Shown: positions 8,601-14,231 of the stretch, in pieces
How positions within the stretch are numbered: the first letter of the stretch is position 1
Layout of the letters: each line of letters begins with the position of its first letter
DNA from: a virus
Length of the DNA stretch: 33,884 nt
Virus record (IMG/VR): IMGVR_UViG_3300031669_000134
Span: 1 to 33,884 of that record
Strand: one strand, 5' to 3'
The notes under the pieces: generated by a model
Told to the model about the DNA's origin: nothing
The model's input: the letters and a program-made list of their open reading frames with translations, nothing else
Database searches by the model: none
Translations under genes and position numbers: made by a program

Positions 8601-9274
8601 ACAAGCCGCCCATCCGAGCTAAGAGTGTGGACGTTTCCACCGAACTTGTACGCGTCCTCAATAGTTCTCACTAGGCCGGTATCAGGATCAACGATGAGGG
8701 TATCTTTATCTACGCATTTACCAGTCTTCTTCGCGGCGATAAGAACCCAGAGTTCCCCGCCGTGCATTCCACGCGTGATCGCATCAAGCTGTGCCCACGG
8801 AGTACGATAGCCATCTATCATACCGTGAAGATTCTCAAGCTCGACCTGTGCTCTAACGCGGGCGTCAATCGTAAGTCGAGGATCGACGTAGTTCTTCTTT
8901 CCAAAACGCCACTTGAGCGTTTCGCTGATGATGGCACGAGCTTCGTCTACTGCGTCGGTTGCTTTCTTACCTTGTATATGTCCGACCATTGTCTTCGCGT
9001 GTTCTTGCGTTATGCCGAGCACCTTTCGCTCGAATAGCTTCTCGGCATAGTACGATAGCGGTTCGGGAGCGGGGATATCGATGTCGACACCCGTATTGGT
9101 CAGAATCGTCGGGATCGTAGGTTCTTGGCCGTGCTTCTTTGTATGTTCCGCGATGAACTTGAAGACCTTCTCACCATCGGAAATGAACAGTTCCTCAGAA
9201 ATACCGAAACGTCGGCCCTCCGCAACCCCTTCGTTTTCGACCATACGCCTGCATGCACATAGATCAATACTCAT
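5642..9274 (-). CDS. Replicative DNA helicase, DnaB-type, with two inteins
   Basis: Precursor of 1210 residues; removing both inteins (417 and 366 residues) leaves about 427, normal for a phage DnaB-type helicase. The extein ATPase is RecA-like. The P-loop AAKKTGK (180-186) is completed by Thr604 after intein 1. METS-like VTMEMSS follows, then Walker B GIILIDG (around 699-705), a TTQFN loop (744-748), and the H4-like segment GYAYEIVQN|CDVCLAMYRD that straddles intein 2. A linker region before the P-loop (SETLKWRFGKKNYVDPR) fits the N-terminal/linker domain. The enzyme unwinds DNA ahead of the fork and should work with the loader just upstream and the primase just downstream. Start ATG at 9274 overlaps the loader stop as TAATG, with GGAG upstream. 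The C-terminus is a short Ser/Lys-rich tail. Confidence 0.93.
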   Translation of the reverse strand: MSIDLCACRRMVENEGVAEGRRFGISEELFISDGEKVFKFIAEHTKKHGQEPTIPTILTNTGVDIDIPAPEPLSYYAEKLFERKVLGITQEHAKTMVGHIQGKKATDAVDEARAIISETLKWRFGKKNYVDPRLTIDARVRAQVELENLHGMIDGYRTPWAQLDAITRGMHGGELWVLIAAKKTGKCVDKDTLIVDPDTGLVRTIEDAYKFGGNVHTLSSDGRLVTAAPTWIDTGTKECLTITLRSGRSIVCTPEHPLLTSAGWVRADSLSTGDHIASAKRMPRPRQTRKMDMNEADALAYMLAEGCSSGHTPNFSNGDREIVRHATRVFESLGCRVEKAKNSDYDWYIYSRTRPRGHEKAPMRKLLEKYGVFGLRSTEKIIPNSVFSLPDDQLARFIGIIWSCDGTIERSQGDISIGLASKKMVEQLSWLLMRFGIVGRIRERTNNGFKNWEYRVRSECYASFKANIQMIGRKRRILANHPGTQKPTQDVVISTAKIVDTITRYVDEVKGAKDALRAEFGGRSNLYLVTNKRRISRDRLRKVAAAMIVSGESRAASDLSLLISDDIFWDEIVSIKDAGVRKVYDASVADTHCFVANFIVAHNTWGEILFLRELVRQGARPLLVTMEMSSDKIIRRFDAMYSTLAFGDFRSGLLGFDGIQRYIDEMKRMATEGEFFIAGDGLVRCPADIEILVQDLNPGIILIDGVYLMEPSGRKWGSKYEKVSTVIDELQPMAHRIKLPVMMTTQFNRSLKEGSLVGDSGKVGYAYEIVQNCLPGDSLISTDDGITRLDSVVGKAGLRVWNGLRSVPARVMMTGKKRVYEVHLDNGQVVRASKDHRFLVLENGHTSWAAVEDICPGDAVCRAKPLMREPDGAPSRVDERRVHGRDIKLPFEIDDSIALILGILTGDGWVAHERQWSLSGHVDDSDVIAEFDRLLLRTFGVKFSAIHRHRKTLTAVLACRELARHAYSVYGLTKGIAHQKEVPSGVLSGTPAVWMAFLRGLFETDGCVDPKAGHVMLTSVSPNLVRQSTQLLQSLGIDCSMFPIKVSRFGRHQPYRVLIANSGIAAFADKIGFIGRRKQLLLRDALQRPRRKKWAIPRSSVIATVTEVRPSEKIEPMYDVLTNSKEHAFWVDGLLAHNCDVCLAMYRDKDLRASNRMLWSIMEHREGEDYSWLTRWDLEEMNFDFVQEVQLEELMEDQKKGKSSASTFKF
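5861..6958 (-). mobile_element. Helicase intein 2 (H4-like motif site), LAGLIDADG type, 366 aa
   Basis: Spans precursor residues 773-1138. It begins CLPGDSLISTDDG, block B is RASKDHRFLV, the LAGLIDADG-like helices are ALILGILTGDG and FLRGLFETDG, and it ends DGLLAHN; +1 is Cys1139. The site splits EIVQN from CDVCLAMYRD, which aligns by position with the DnaB H4 motif (the -EQDADVV-FLYRD-type segment) that forms DNA-binding loops. All nucleophiles and both endonuclease acidic residues are intact. Confidence 0.93.
7466..8716 (-). mobile_element. Helicase intein 1 (P-loop site), LAGLIDADG type, 417 aa
   Basis: Spans precursor residues 187-603. It begins CVDKDTLIVDPDTG, block B is VCTPEHPLLTS, the endonuclease helices are ALAYMLAEG and FIGIIWSCDG, and it ends FIVAHN; +1 is Thr604. 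It interrupts the Walker A motif between GK and T, so ATP cannot be bound before splicing. A C-terminal extension of about 100 residues between the second LAGLIDADG helix and the Hint C-half (TRYVDEVKGAKDAL...) makes it the longest of the set. Confidence 0.93.
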
Positions 9275-9906
9275 TAAGCTTCTCCAAGAATGTCTTGTGA
9301 TAGGTCGCGGGCCTCTTCGTCACGCCAATTCTTTCCGGTGACGAGAACTGGGAGCGTAATCGATTTCAATATAGCCATCGTACTGTCACCATACGATGAC
9401 ACGAGATCCTTGAATCGATTTGTCGTGCAGATGATCGACTTTGTTCGATTAGATCGAATCCGCACGACGCGCTCGACAAGGCTCCGACCCCAATTGCTAT
9501 CATGCTCTGAGCCAAGATCGTCGAGGATCAGTAGATCAACGCTCTGCATTCGATCCCATACGGTCTGGCCCTCTTCCTCGTCGAACTTCGTTTTATCAAA
9601 CTTGGCGTCTGACAACTCGGTCACGGGAACGAAGTACGCCGTCCCTCCATGACATACCGTCGCCTTCGCTACGATCACCGCTGCGCCAGTCTTTCCGGTA
9701 GAGAACTCACCGTGGAATAGAAGTCCCCGCCCGTTACGAATGTGATCGGCAATCTTCGCGACGTACTTCTCAAGAACGTCCTTGTATGAGAGTCCGTCGG
9801 GAATTTGTGACATCCGGCATCGCCACCATCTTCGCCCGATATTCATTCGATTGAGGTCGTCTGGCCCAAGCCCGTCTCTGATCGGATTGTTCTCAATGAA
9901 GCTCAT
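9274..9906 (-). CDS. Helicase loader, DnaC/IstB-like AAA+ ATPase
   Basis: A 210-residue AAA+ ATPase expected to place the DnaB-type helicase, encoded directly downstream, onto DNA. Visible motifs are Walker A GEFSTGKT (residues 66-73), Walker B LLILDDLG (125-132) and a sensor 1-like ICTTNRF (159-165). These are in the order and spacing of DnaC/IstB proteins, which lack the extra domains of DnaA. The N-terminal ~60 residues (with GRRWWRCRM) would be the helicase-contacting part. I chose ATG 9906 over an in-frame GTG at 9921 because GGAAGG stands 7 bases upstream of it and the ATGA overlap with the preceding gene implies translational coupling. Its own stop overlaps the helicase start (TAATG). 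Confidence 0.85.
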   Translation of the reverse strand: MSFIENNPIRDGLGPDDLNRMNIGRRWWRCRMSQIPDGLSYKDVLEKYVAKIADHIRNGRGLLFHGEFSTGKTGAAVIVAKATVCHGGTAYFVPVTELSDAKFDKTKFDEEEGQTVWDRMQSVDLLILDDLGSEHDSNWGRSLVERVVRIRSNRTKSIICTTNRFKDLVSSYGDSTMAILKSITLPVLVTGKNWRDEEARDLSQDILGEA

Positions 9907-10142
9907 TTTGAAGCCTTCCACTCTGAGAATGCCTCAACAACTTGTTGTATCTCCCGCACTGAAAGACGCCCAAGTTTTGGCCCATAGTAGCGTTCGCCAC
10001 TCTGCTTCACTCCGAAACGCTGAAGTTGGATCTTCGGAGGACCGCCGTCGTATCGGCATACGCTGAACTCAACGCCAGTTTTTCCATCGGGGTCAAGATA
10101 CTTCTGCCAGATGATCTGATCCTTTGCCGAATCATAGCTCAT
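9903..10142 (-). CDS. Small DNA-binding-like protein, possibly PC4/p15 fold
   Basis: A 79-residue protein. Its core reads as beta strands (GVEFSVCRYDGG, PKIQLQRFG, RYYGPKLGRLS) followed by an amphipathic helix (REIQQVVEAFSEWK). That order and the KLGRLS turn before the helix resemble the PC4/p15 single-strand DNA-binding family, but similarity is only by eye. It has ATGA overlaps with both neighbours (dNMP kinase before, helicase loader after), so it is a translated member of the replication operon. ATG 10142 is preferred over GTG 10163 because of the overlap with the preceding stop. Alternative: an unrelated small replication accessory protein. Confidence 0.75.
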   Translation of the reverse strand: MSYDSAKDQIIWQKYLDPDGKTGVEFSVCRYDGGPPKIQLQRFGVKQSGERYYGPKLGRLSVREIQQVVEAFSEWKASK

Positions 10143-10678
10143 AACTTTTCCCGTCCTAACCACGATTTCCCGTATGAGTATGCCATATTGCGCACATGTT
10201 CAGGAGAGCCACACGTGAACGTCTCGTCAGCAACGATGTCGTCAACTCGCCGCTCTGTCTCGTGATTGTCTACCGGACCCTGCGTTACTCGATGTAGTCT
10301 GATGATCTTCGCACCAAACTGATTCCGGAGACGCTCTGCCTCGATTGGAAGACGAACATCCGGAACCACTACGCGAGCGTCACACTCAAGTGCATGCGTG
10401 ATTTGCTCACAGGCTCGTGTCATCCAGTAGTTCTCGTCGATTCTCCGGCGAGCAGATCCGAGATCCTGCAACGGCCGACGATAGTGTGGTTCCTTGAACG
10501 TTTCTATCGTCCCGGTAGTGATTCCAAGGAACTTCGCAAGCTCCCGCTTGATCTCATCCGCAATAGCTAGCCGGACGACTTTTTGAAAGCGTAGCTGGAG
10601 CGCCGCGCAGAATGTATCCTTTCCGGAAAGCTTGTATCCGGTGATACCTAGAACCTGAACTCCGTTGTGCACACTCAT
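10139..10678 (-). CDS. Deoxynucleoside monophosphate kinase
   Basis: A 179-residue P-loop kinase likely to phosphorylate dNMPs and supply dNTP precursors for phage replication. The P-loop is GITGYKLSGKDTF (residues 11-23). Downstream VVVPDVRLPIEAERLR carries the Asp-Val-Arg signature of T4 gene 1-type dNMP kinases, followed by IIRLHR, with basic residues at the lid. Length is at the short end of the family (typically 180-240). The start ATG at 10678 overlaps the stop of the initiator-like gene (ATGA), and the stop overlaps the next start in the same way, so it is cotranslated with the replication genes. Confidence 0.82.
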   Translation of the reverse strand: MSVHNGVQVLGITGYKLSGKDTFCAALQLRFQKVVRLAIADEIKRELAKFLGITTGTIETFKEPHYRRPLQDLGSARRRIDENYWMTRACEQITHALECDARVVVPDVRLPIEAERLRNQFGAKIIRLHRVTQGPVDNHETERRVDDIVADETFTCGSPEHVRNMAYSYGKSWLGREKL

Positions 10679-11787
10679 TCATCACCCCATCCAACGCTAG
10701 GTGCCTTCGTCGCCCCGGAATCAACCCGATGGGTACGACTTGTAAGGCCACTCCCGGACCGAACGATTGGTATCAATTCGCGGCGCAACGTGAACGCAGC
10801 GTAGAACGTCGGTATTGAAGTCTTCGCGAGGTGTGGCCATTTCTCGTGGACCACTGCCCATCGCGTCGCGACTATCTCAAATAGACCGATGATATCGTCA
10901 ACGTCATGTTCCTTCAGCAGCTTCTTGCAGTTTGCGAGTTCCCTATCGGTTGGATCTGGTGACATGTAGCCGGGGTAGGTTTCTATCATGACGCGCTGGA
11001 ACTCTGCCCAGACTGCCCTTGCCGTTTCAGGACTGCTTTCGTCAGCAGCCTTCGCATCATCCGGAATCCCAATCTTTGAGACTGACTTTGTGGTAAGCTT
11101 CGCTTCTGCTAGACGCGCAAGAAGACCTCTTGGACGCGAACGGGACTGCGCAGATCTCTCTTCTTTTCCGGACGTGCCTTTTCGATTCTCTTCCGGTCTG
11201 CTGTTAGAGCCGCGTCGTTCGCGGCTCTTATCCGACAGGATAGCTATGTCTTCTTCAACGACTACGTCTTTATCAGATTCCGCCGTTTGGCTAACCGGAG
11301 CAGAAATCGGCATCTCCTGCGTGATTCCGTCGGTCCCCGTCGTTTGCTCTACCACACCACGTCGTGTGCTGGAGCCAACGACGTCGTGTGCTGGGGCCAA
11401 CGACTGAGGAATTTCTGCACCATTAGCCGATTCTAGCGGTTCTACGTCACCCGGAATCTCGGGGGCTTCGTTAAGGTAGACATAATGTGGATCGCAGATA
11501 TAGGTTAGCGAACTTCCTCCGGGTCGGCGTTTTCTCTCGATCAATCCTCTATCAATCAACTCCTTCATGCGCTGAGAGACTGTCCATTCTGACTCACCAG
11601 TAAGCTCGGCAAGCTTTGGACGTCCAGCCCACGAGACGAGAAAGTACTCCTTACCAACTCGCTTTTGACGGCCATATCGCGTCAGGAGCGTGTATAGCAT
11701 ACGCGCCTGTGACGTCAATGTGACGTCTTCCAACACACAGTTTGGGATGATTGTGAAGTGTCCCCGGTCAGTCCAGCCTTTCCCCAT
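10675..11787 (-). CDS. Replication initiator-like protein with winged helix (lambda O / DnaD-like organisation)
   Basis: A 370-residue protein. Residues ~25-90 form a winged helix: LTSQARMLYTLLTRYGR, then PKLAELTGESEWTVSQRMKELIDRG and the wing LIERKRR, as in HTH_36-type phage replication proteins. Residues ~110-245 are a Ser/Glu/Arg-rich linker. The C-terminal ~100 residues (AVWAEFQRVMIETYPGY ... LLKEHDVDDIIGLFEIV) are helical and may contact the loader or helicase. I chose ATG 11787 because GAGGAGG sits five bases upstream; an in-frame ATG at 11853 would add 22 residues but has only a weak site. It heads the dNMP kinase/loader/helicase operon. The linker DNA carries a hairpin and a 22-base tandem repeat, like origins placed inside lambda O-type genes. 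Role inferred from domain layout and neighbours. Confidence 0.78.
   Translation of the reverse strand: MGKGWTDRGHFTIIPNCVLEDVTLTSQARMLYTLLTRYGRQKRVGKEYFLVSWAGRPKLAELTGESEWTVSQRMKELIDRGLIERKRRPGGSSLTYICDPHYVYLNEAPEIPGDVEPLESANGAEIPQSLAPAHDVVGSSTRRGVVEQTTGTDGITQEMPISAPVSQTAESDKDVVVEEDIAILSDKSRERRGSNSRPEENRKGTSGKEERSAQSRSRPRGLLARLAEAKLTTKSVSKIGIPDDAKAADESSPETARAVWAEFQRVMIETYPGYMSPDPTDRELANCKKLLKEHDVDDIIGLFEIVATRWAVVHEKWPHLAKTSIPTFYAAFTLRRELIPIVRSGSGLTSRTHRVDSGATKAPSVGWGDE
11206..11228. repeat. Perfect 9-bp inverted repeat in initiator linker
   Basis: AGAGCCGCG (11206-11214), loop TCGTT, CGCGGCTCT (11220-11228). It lies in the part of the gene that encodes the low-complexity linker, where protein constraint is weak. 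It may be part of an internal origin together with the tandem repeat at 11359-11402. Confidence 0.6.
11359..11402. repeat. 22-bp tandem direct repeat, iteron-like
   Basis: Two adjacent copies of ACGTCGTGTGCTGGRGCCAACG (11359-11380 and 11381-11402) differ at one base. The junction forms a 10-bp palindrome ACGACGTCGT. The 22-base period is not a multiple of three, so the two copies encode different peptides; the repetition is therefore selected, or arose, at DNA level. Further CGTCGT hexamers lie at about 11213 and 11336. Candidate binding sites for the encoding initiator protein. Confidence 0.6.
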
Positions 11788-11792
11788 CGAAT

Positions 11793-11799
11793 CCTCCTC
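11793..11799 (-). promoter_or_regulatory. Ribosome binding site deciding initiator start
   Basis: GAGGAGG on the minus strand, five bases before ATG 11787. It is the strongest site in the neighbourhood and argues for the internal ATG over the more upstream ATG at 11853. Confidence 0.75.
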
Positions 11800-11918
11800 A
11801 GTACCCCACGTACGCCGCTCTCGCCTAGCGAGAGCGATGAAATCATCGAACATGATCCACAGTGCCCATGCACAGTAGATTGCTCCGTATATCCCCGCAA
11901 TAGCTCGAAGTTTTTCAT

Positions 11919-11946
11919 ACTATATCCTGTGATTTCTCTTGACCAA
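11919..11946 (-). promoter_or_regulatory. Candidate promoter of the replication operon
   Basis: On the minus strand TTGGTC (11941-11946), a 16-base spacer and TATAGT (11919-11924). It lies in the 255-base gap between the unknown 137-aa gene and the initiator gene, giving a leader of about 120 bases. The -10 is good (5/6 to TATAAT) and the -35 moderate (3/6). Confidence 0.4.
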
Positions 11947-11985
11947 TTACACTACCGGCGGTATTTTTCGTGCATTCTCCAAGTC

Positions 11986-12005
11986 GCCCGTCTCCACCAA
12001 CGGGC
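11986..12005. repeat. Inverted repeat in the leader/intergenic region
   Basis: GCCCGT (11986-11991) and ACGGGC (12000-12005) with an 8-base loop. It has no adjacent T-run, so it is not a clear terminator. It lies just upstream of the candidate replication promoter and may be a regulatory dyad. A stem with the same core sequence recurs at 33628-33646. Confidence 0.4.
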
Positions 12006-12015
12006 ACGAATGTGA

Positions 12016-12040
12016 GGGCCGTCACGCAATGTGGCGGCCC
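12016..12040 (-). terminator. Terminator-like hairpin after the 137-aa gene
   Basis: Minus strand GGGCCGCCAC, loop ATTGC, GTGACGGCCC: a 10-bp stem with one G-T pair, starting three bases past the stop codon at 12043. No clear U-tract follows, so it may be a weak or Rho-assisted terminator or a 3' stabilising hairpin. Confidence 0.5.
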
Positions 12041-12042
12041 GC

Positions 12043-12456
12043 TCATTTCTGGGTTTCCGCGAGCATTGACCCAACTTGGATCTCCCAGTGATGTAGTGTT
12101 CCACTATTCGATGACGAAACAGTAGCAAGTCTACAATCACGTAGTTTTAATATGGTCAGATCTTCGAATAGACGATTAGGAAACTTGACTATTACAAAAT
12201 CGATCGATTTTCCCCATACCTCGTTGGAACGAATGATCTTCATGATCTCGGTTATGTTGTCGTCACTATCAAACCTCATATCAAGATGTATTGGAGTAGT
12301 TCCAAGCGCGGAAGACACTGATATCATGTTTATACTGATTACGTAGAGAGACGGCATCTCCGATGGATCACGGCTTATTCCCAGCCAGACCGGTCCCGTG
12401 AATTCGGTCGACGGAACACCACCATTCAATGACACCCCGGCGGGATCGGTTAACAT
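12043..12456 (-). CDS. Hypothetical protein, 137 aa
   Basis: I do not recognise this protein. From ATG 12456 (TTGGAG six bases upstream; a TTG 12 bases further up is less likely) it encodes 137 residues with alternating beta-strand-like segments: VWLGISRD, LYVISINMISVSSAL, HLDMRFDSDDN, DFVIVKFP, ILKLRDCRLATVSS. One helix sits in the middle (EIMKIIRSNEVWG). No signal peptide or membrane segment is seen. It is a monocistronic unit between its own TTGACA promoter (12512-12541) and a hairpin (12016-12040), at the boundary between structural and replication modules. That position is typical of regulators or early moron-like genes, but no DNA-binding motif is visible. Confidence 0.7.
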   Translation of the reverse strand: MLTDPAGVSLNGGVPSTEFTGPVWLGISRDPSEMPSLYVISINMISVSSALGTTPIHLDMRFDSDDNITEIMKIIRSNEVWGKSIDFVIVKFPNRLFEDLTILKLRDCRLATVSSSNSGTLHHWEIQVGSMLAETQK

Positions 12457-12474
12457 ACCATTCTCCAAGTCATG

Positions 12475-12492
12475 CGTCGGCCACCGCCGACG
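12475..12492 (-). promoter_or_regulatory. Stem-loop in the 5' leader of the 137-aa gene
   Basis: CGTCGGC (12475-12481), loop CACC, GCCGACG (12486-12492): a perfect 7-bp stem with a 4-base loop. It begins about 19 bases upstream of the ATG at 12456, between promoter and ribosome binding site. It may modulate translation or protect the 5' end of the transcript. Confidence 0.45.
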
Positions 12493-12511
12493 TTTGCGGA
12501 AAGTGCCCGGC

Positions 12512-12541
12512 GTTGTAGCACGTCGTTGTGCGGAGTGTCAA
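12512..12541 (-). promoter_or_regulatory. Sigma70-like promoter for the 137-aa gene
   Basis: Minus strand TTGACA (12536-12541), 18-base spacer, TACAAC (12512-12517). It stands directly downstream of the strong terminator at 12564-12601, so it would restart transcription after the structural/glycosyltransferase transcript ends. Confidence 0.5.
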
Positions 12542-12563
12542 TACCTTACGTTGAGTTCTAGGT

Positions 12564-12601
12564 AAAAAATGGCCGCACGGTTTGTGGGGAACCGTACGGC
12601 C
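12564..12601 (-). terminator. Intrinsic terminator after glycosyltransferase gene
   Basis: Minus strand stem GGCCGTACGGTT, loop CCCCACA, AACCGTGCGGCC (12 bp with one G-T pair), then ATTTTTT (six Ts at 12564-12569). There is no T-run on the other side, so it acts on minus-strand transcripts. It ends the transcript that carries the tail, lysis-like and glycosyltransferase genes. Confidence 0.9.
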
Positions 12602-12623
12602 ACACAACAGGGAAAGTTCAGAG

Positions 12624-12651
12624 AGCATATCTTCCAATACTATCATGTCAA
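12624..12651 (-). promoter_or_regulatory. Possible promoter just upstream of the terminator
   Basis: Minus strand TTGACA (12646-12651), 16-base spacer, TATGCT (12624-12629), beginning right after the glycosyltransferase stop. Transcription from here would reach the terminator after about 50 bases. It may be a chance match, or the source of a very short terminated RNA. Confidence 0.3.
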
Positions 12652-12656
12652 CATCT

Positions 12657-14150
12657 TTATCTAATTTCTCCTGTGAATGCGTCGCCATCGACTAGCATCG
12701 GTTCGTCCTGATCGCACAAGTCACGATAACCCATGAATTGTGCGCATTGCCGGATAAACATCCTGCTGACAAACTGATTTCGTCTTCCGAACTCAAGCCC
12801 CGAGCGCTGAGCACACGCAGACATCATTTTGAACACCATTTCTATTGGTGCCGGTCTGGGCATCGCTCCGAGGGCCTTCGCGACGAGATTCTTGAATGTC
12901 ATCGAGTGGCCTTCGCCAAACTGAAGTGCATAGTGACGACGAGTCTTCTGAAGCATCCAATCGTAGATCGCTGCATTGACCTTCGATCTCTCGTAGTGAT
13001 CGCGGAGATATGGTCGAACCCGCTTTTCTAGTACGGCCTGATTCACTTTCATGTCGGCTGGCGTGATCGCATCTCTGAAGACTCGGTACATCTCCTTTGG
13101 ATTCTTTGCTCGAAGTGCCCAGTACTCCTCGGGGAGCACTGATCGATTCCACGGGCGATCAAGGAAGATGCCCACGAGACCTTGGTACATCATCTCCCAG
13201 TACGAGATGCCGAAGCCTTCCCACATCGAGAACGACAGGAATAGGTGCCCTTCCTTCAACTTTTCGTAGAAGGTCTCTCGATTACAGTTCGGATAGAACT
13301 CAATCATCGGATACTTCTTGCGAAGATCCTCGGCGCGAACATCTTCATCTGCCGGAGTCGTGGCAATGCCGTAGATCTTCGCTCCGCTCTTGAACGCCTT
13401 CTCGACGAATTCTAAGTACGTCGAGAAGCCTTTCCCTTCGACCCACCGACCGCCGAAGAATACGCAGACGCCCCTCGGGCCGACCGATTTCGGCAGCGCC
13501 GGAACATACTTATCCAGCACATCGAATCGAATTCCGCCCATCGGCGCGATGAACGAGTTTTTCAAGAACTTCTGAATCTGCTTTCCGGCAAGGTACGTTG
13601 CGCAGTTGTCGCGAGCCATGTCGAGTTCGGCCCCGCACATGAATAGTGAGTAGTCCGTCAACCATGCGACGGTCTCCGCGATCACGTCTTCTTCGCCATA
13701 GTCGGTATTCATCTGCTGGTGCTTCGGGATATTCGTGCGAACACTGCCCGTGTGATTAAAGATCGGGATGTTGATCGTGCTCTTCACGAACTTCGGCTTG
13801 AGCACCTTCTTCAGTACTGGGCTGAAGATGGCGCGAGGATTGAGTACCGCATCGTAGTAGTACGGGGTGTAGTTCACATTGAACAGATCGTACAGCTGGC
13901 GCGTTGCGATCACGCACTGCTGAATGCCCCCCGTCGTGATCATAGGAACGTAGTGAATCTTGATTCGTTCCTGCCCCTCGTAGGGAGATGAATCGTAGTC
14001 GCCCCACACCTTGTCCTTCTCCGGAAGGAGTACATCGAACCGAGCGTTCGGATACATGTCGCGAACTGACAACGCCCATTCCCACGGCTGAATGAATAGT
14101 GTCGAGAAGCCGGGGAGCTTCGTGCAGTCACTTACGATCAGAATTCGCAT
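12657..14150 (-). CDS. Glycosyltransferase, GT-B fold (GT4-like)
   Basis: A 497-residue protein. The N-terminus MRILIVSDCT starts a Rossmann-like domain. The C-terminal domain carries FFGGRWVEGKG (231-241), a donor-binding loop, and EGFGISYWEMMYQG (311-324), the E-x7-E-like nucleotide-sugar motif of GT4 family retaining enzymes. The last ~100 residues are helical and not recognised. It may glycosylate phage DNA, a virion protein or a host surface component; the sequence does not say which. ATG 14150 has GGAGG four to five bases upstream. The gene stands alone between a 389-base structured gap and a strong terminator, downstream of the envelope-protein cassette. No partner enzyme for base modification is seen in the window. 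Confidence 0.85.
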   Translation of the reverse strand: MRILIVSDCTKLPGFSTLFIQPWEWALSVRDMYPNARFDVLLPEKDKVWGDYDSSPYEGQERIKIHYVPMITTGGIQQCVIATRQLYDLFNVNYTPYYYDAVLNPRAIFSPVLKKVLKPKFVKSTINIPIFNHTGSVRTNIPKHQQMNTDYGEEDVIAETVAWLTDYSLFMCGAELDMARDNCATYLAGKQIQKFLKNSFIAPMGGIRFDVLDKYVPALPKSVGPRGVCVFFGGRWVEGKGFSTYLEFVEKAFKSGAKIYGIATTPADEDVRAEDLRKKYPMIEFYPNCNRETFYEKLKEGHLFLSFSMWEGFGISYWEMMYQGLVGIFLDRPWNRSVLPEEYWALRAKNPKEMYRVFRDAITPADMKVNQAVLEKRVRPYLRDHYERSKVNAAIYDWMLQKTRRHYALQFGEGHSMTFKNLVAKALGAMPRPAPIEMVFKMMSACAQRSGLEFGRRNQFVSRMFIRQCAQFMGYRDLCDQDEPMLVDGDAFTGEIR

Positions 14151-14200
14151 TCATCCTCCAAGTAATCGTCGTGGATCTTGCCGTCAGGCACTACATATCT

Positions 14201-14222
14201 CCCTGTACTGTATTAGGGAGGC
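14201..14222. repeat. Inverted repeat upstream of glycosyltransferase
   Basis: About 50 bases before the start codon CTCCCT and AGGGAG can form a 6-bp stem with a 10-base loop. It may influence the leader of the glycosyltransferase mRNA; no promoter with good -35 and -10 elements was found next to it. Confidence 0.3.
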
Positions 14223-14231
14223 TCTGCAGGG

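Noticed and set aside
5861-8716. Group I introns as an explanation for the endonuclease-like sequences in the helicase gene
   Set aside because: The reading frame is continuous on both sides, and each insert begins with Cys and ends with His-Asn followed by Cys or Thr, which is the intein pattern.
9274-9921. Longer helicase loader starting at GTG 9921
   Set aside because: ATG 9906 has a better ribosome binding site and makes an ATGA overlap with the upstream gene, as its neighbours do.
11715-11918. 67-codon minus-strand frame near the initiator start
   Set aside because: Its ATG lies directly at the candidate -10 element and it overlaps the initiator gene; no ribosome binding site.
12470-12688. 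72-codon minus-strand frame after the glycosyltransferase gene
   Set aside because: It would run straight through the intrinsic terminator and the next promoter, and its C-terminal half is low in protein-like character.
14196-14220. T7-promoter-like TAATAC and GGGAGA upstream of the glycosyltransferase gene
   Set aside because: The two parts are about five bases too close, no phage RNA polymerase gene is in the window, and no second copy was found.
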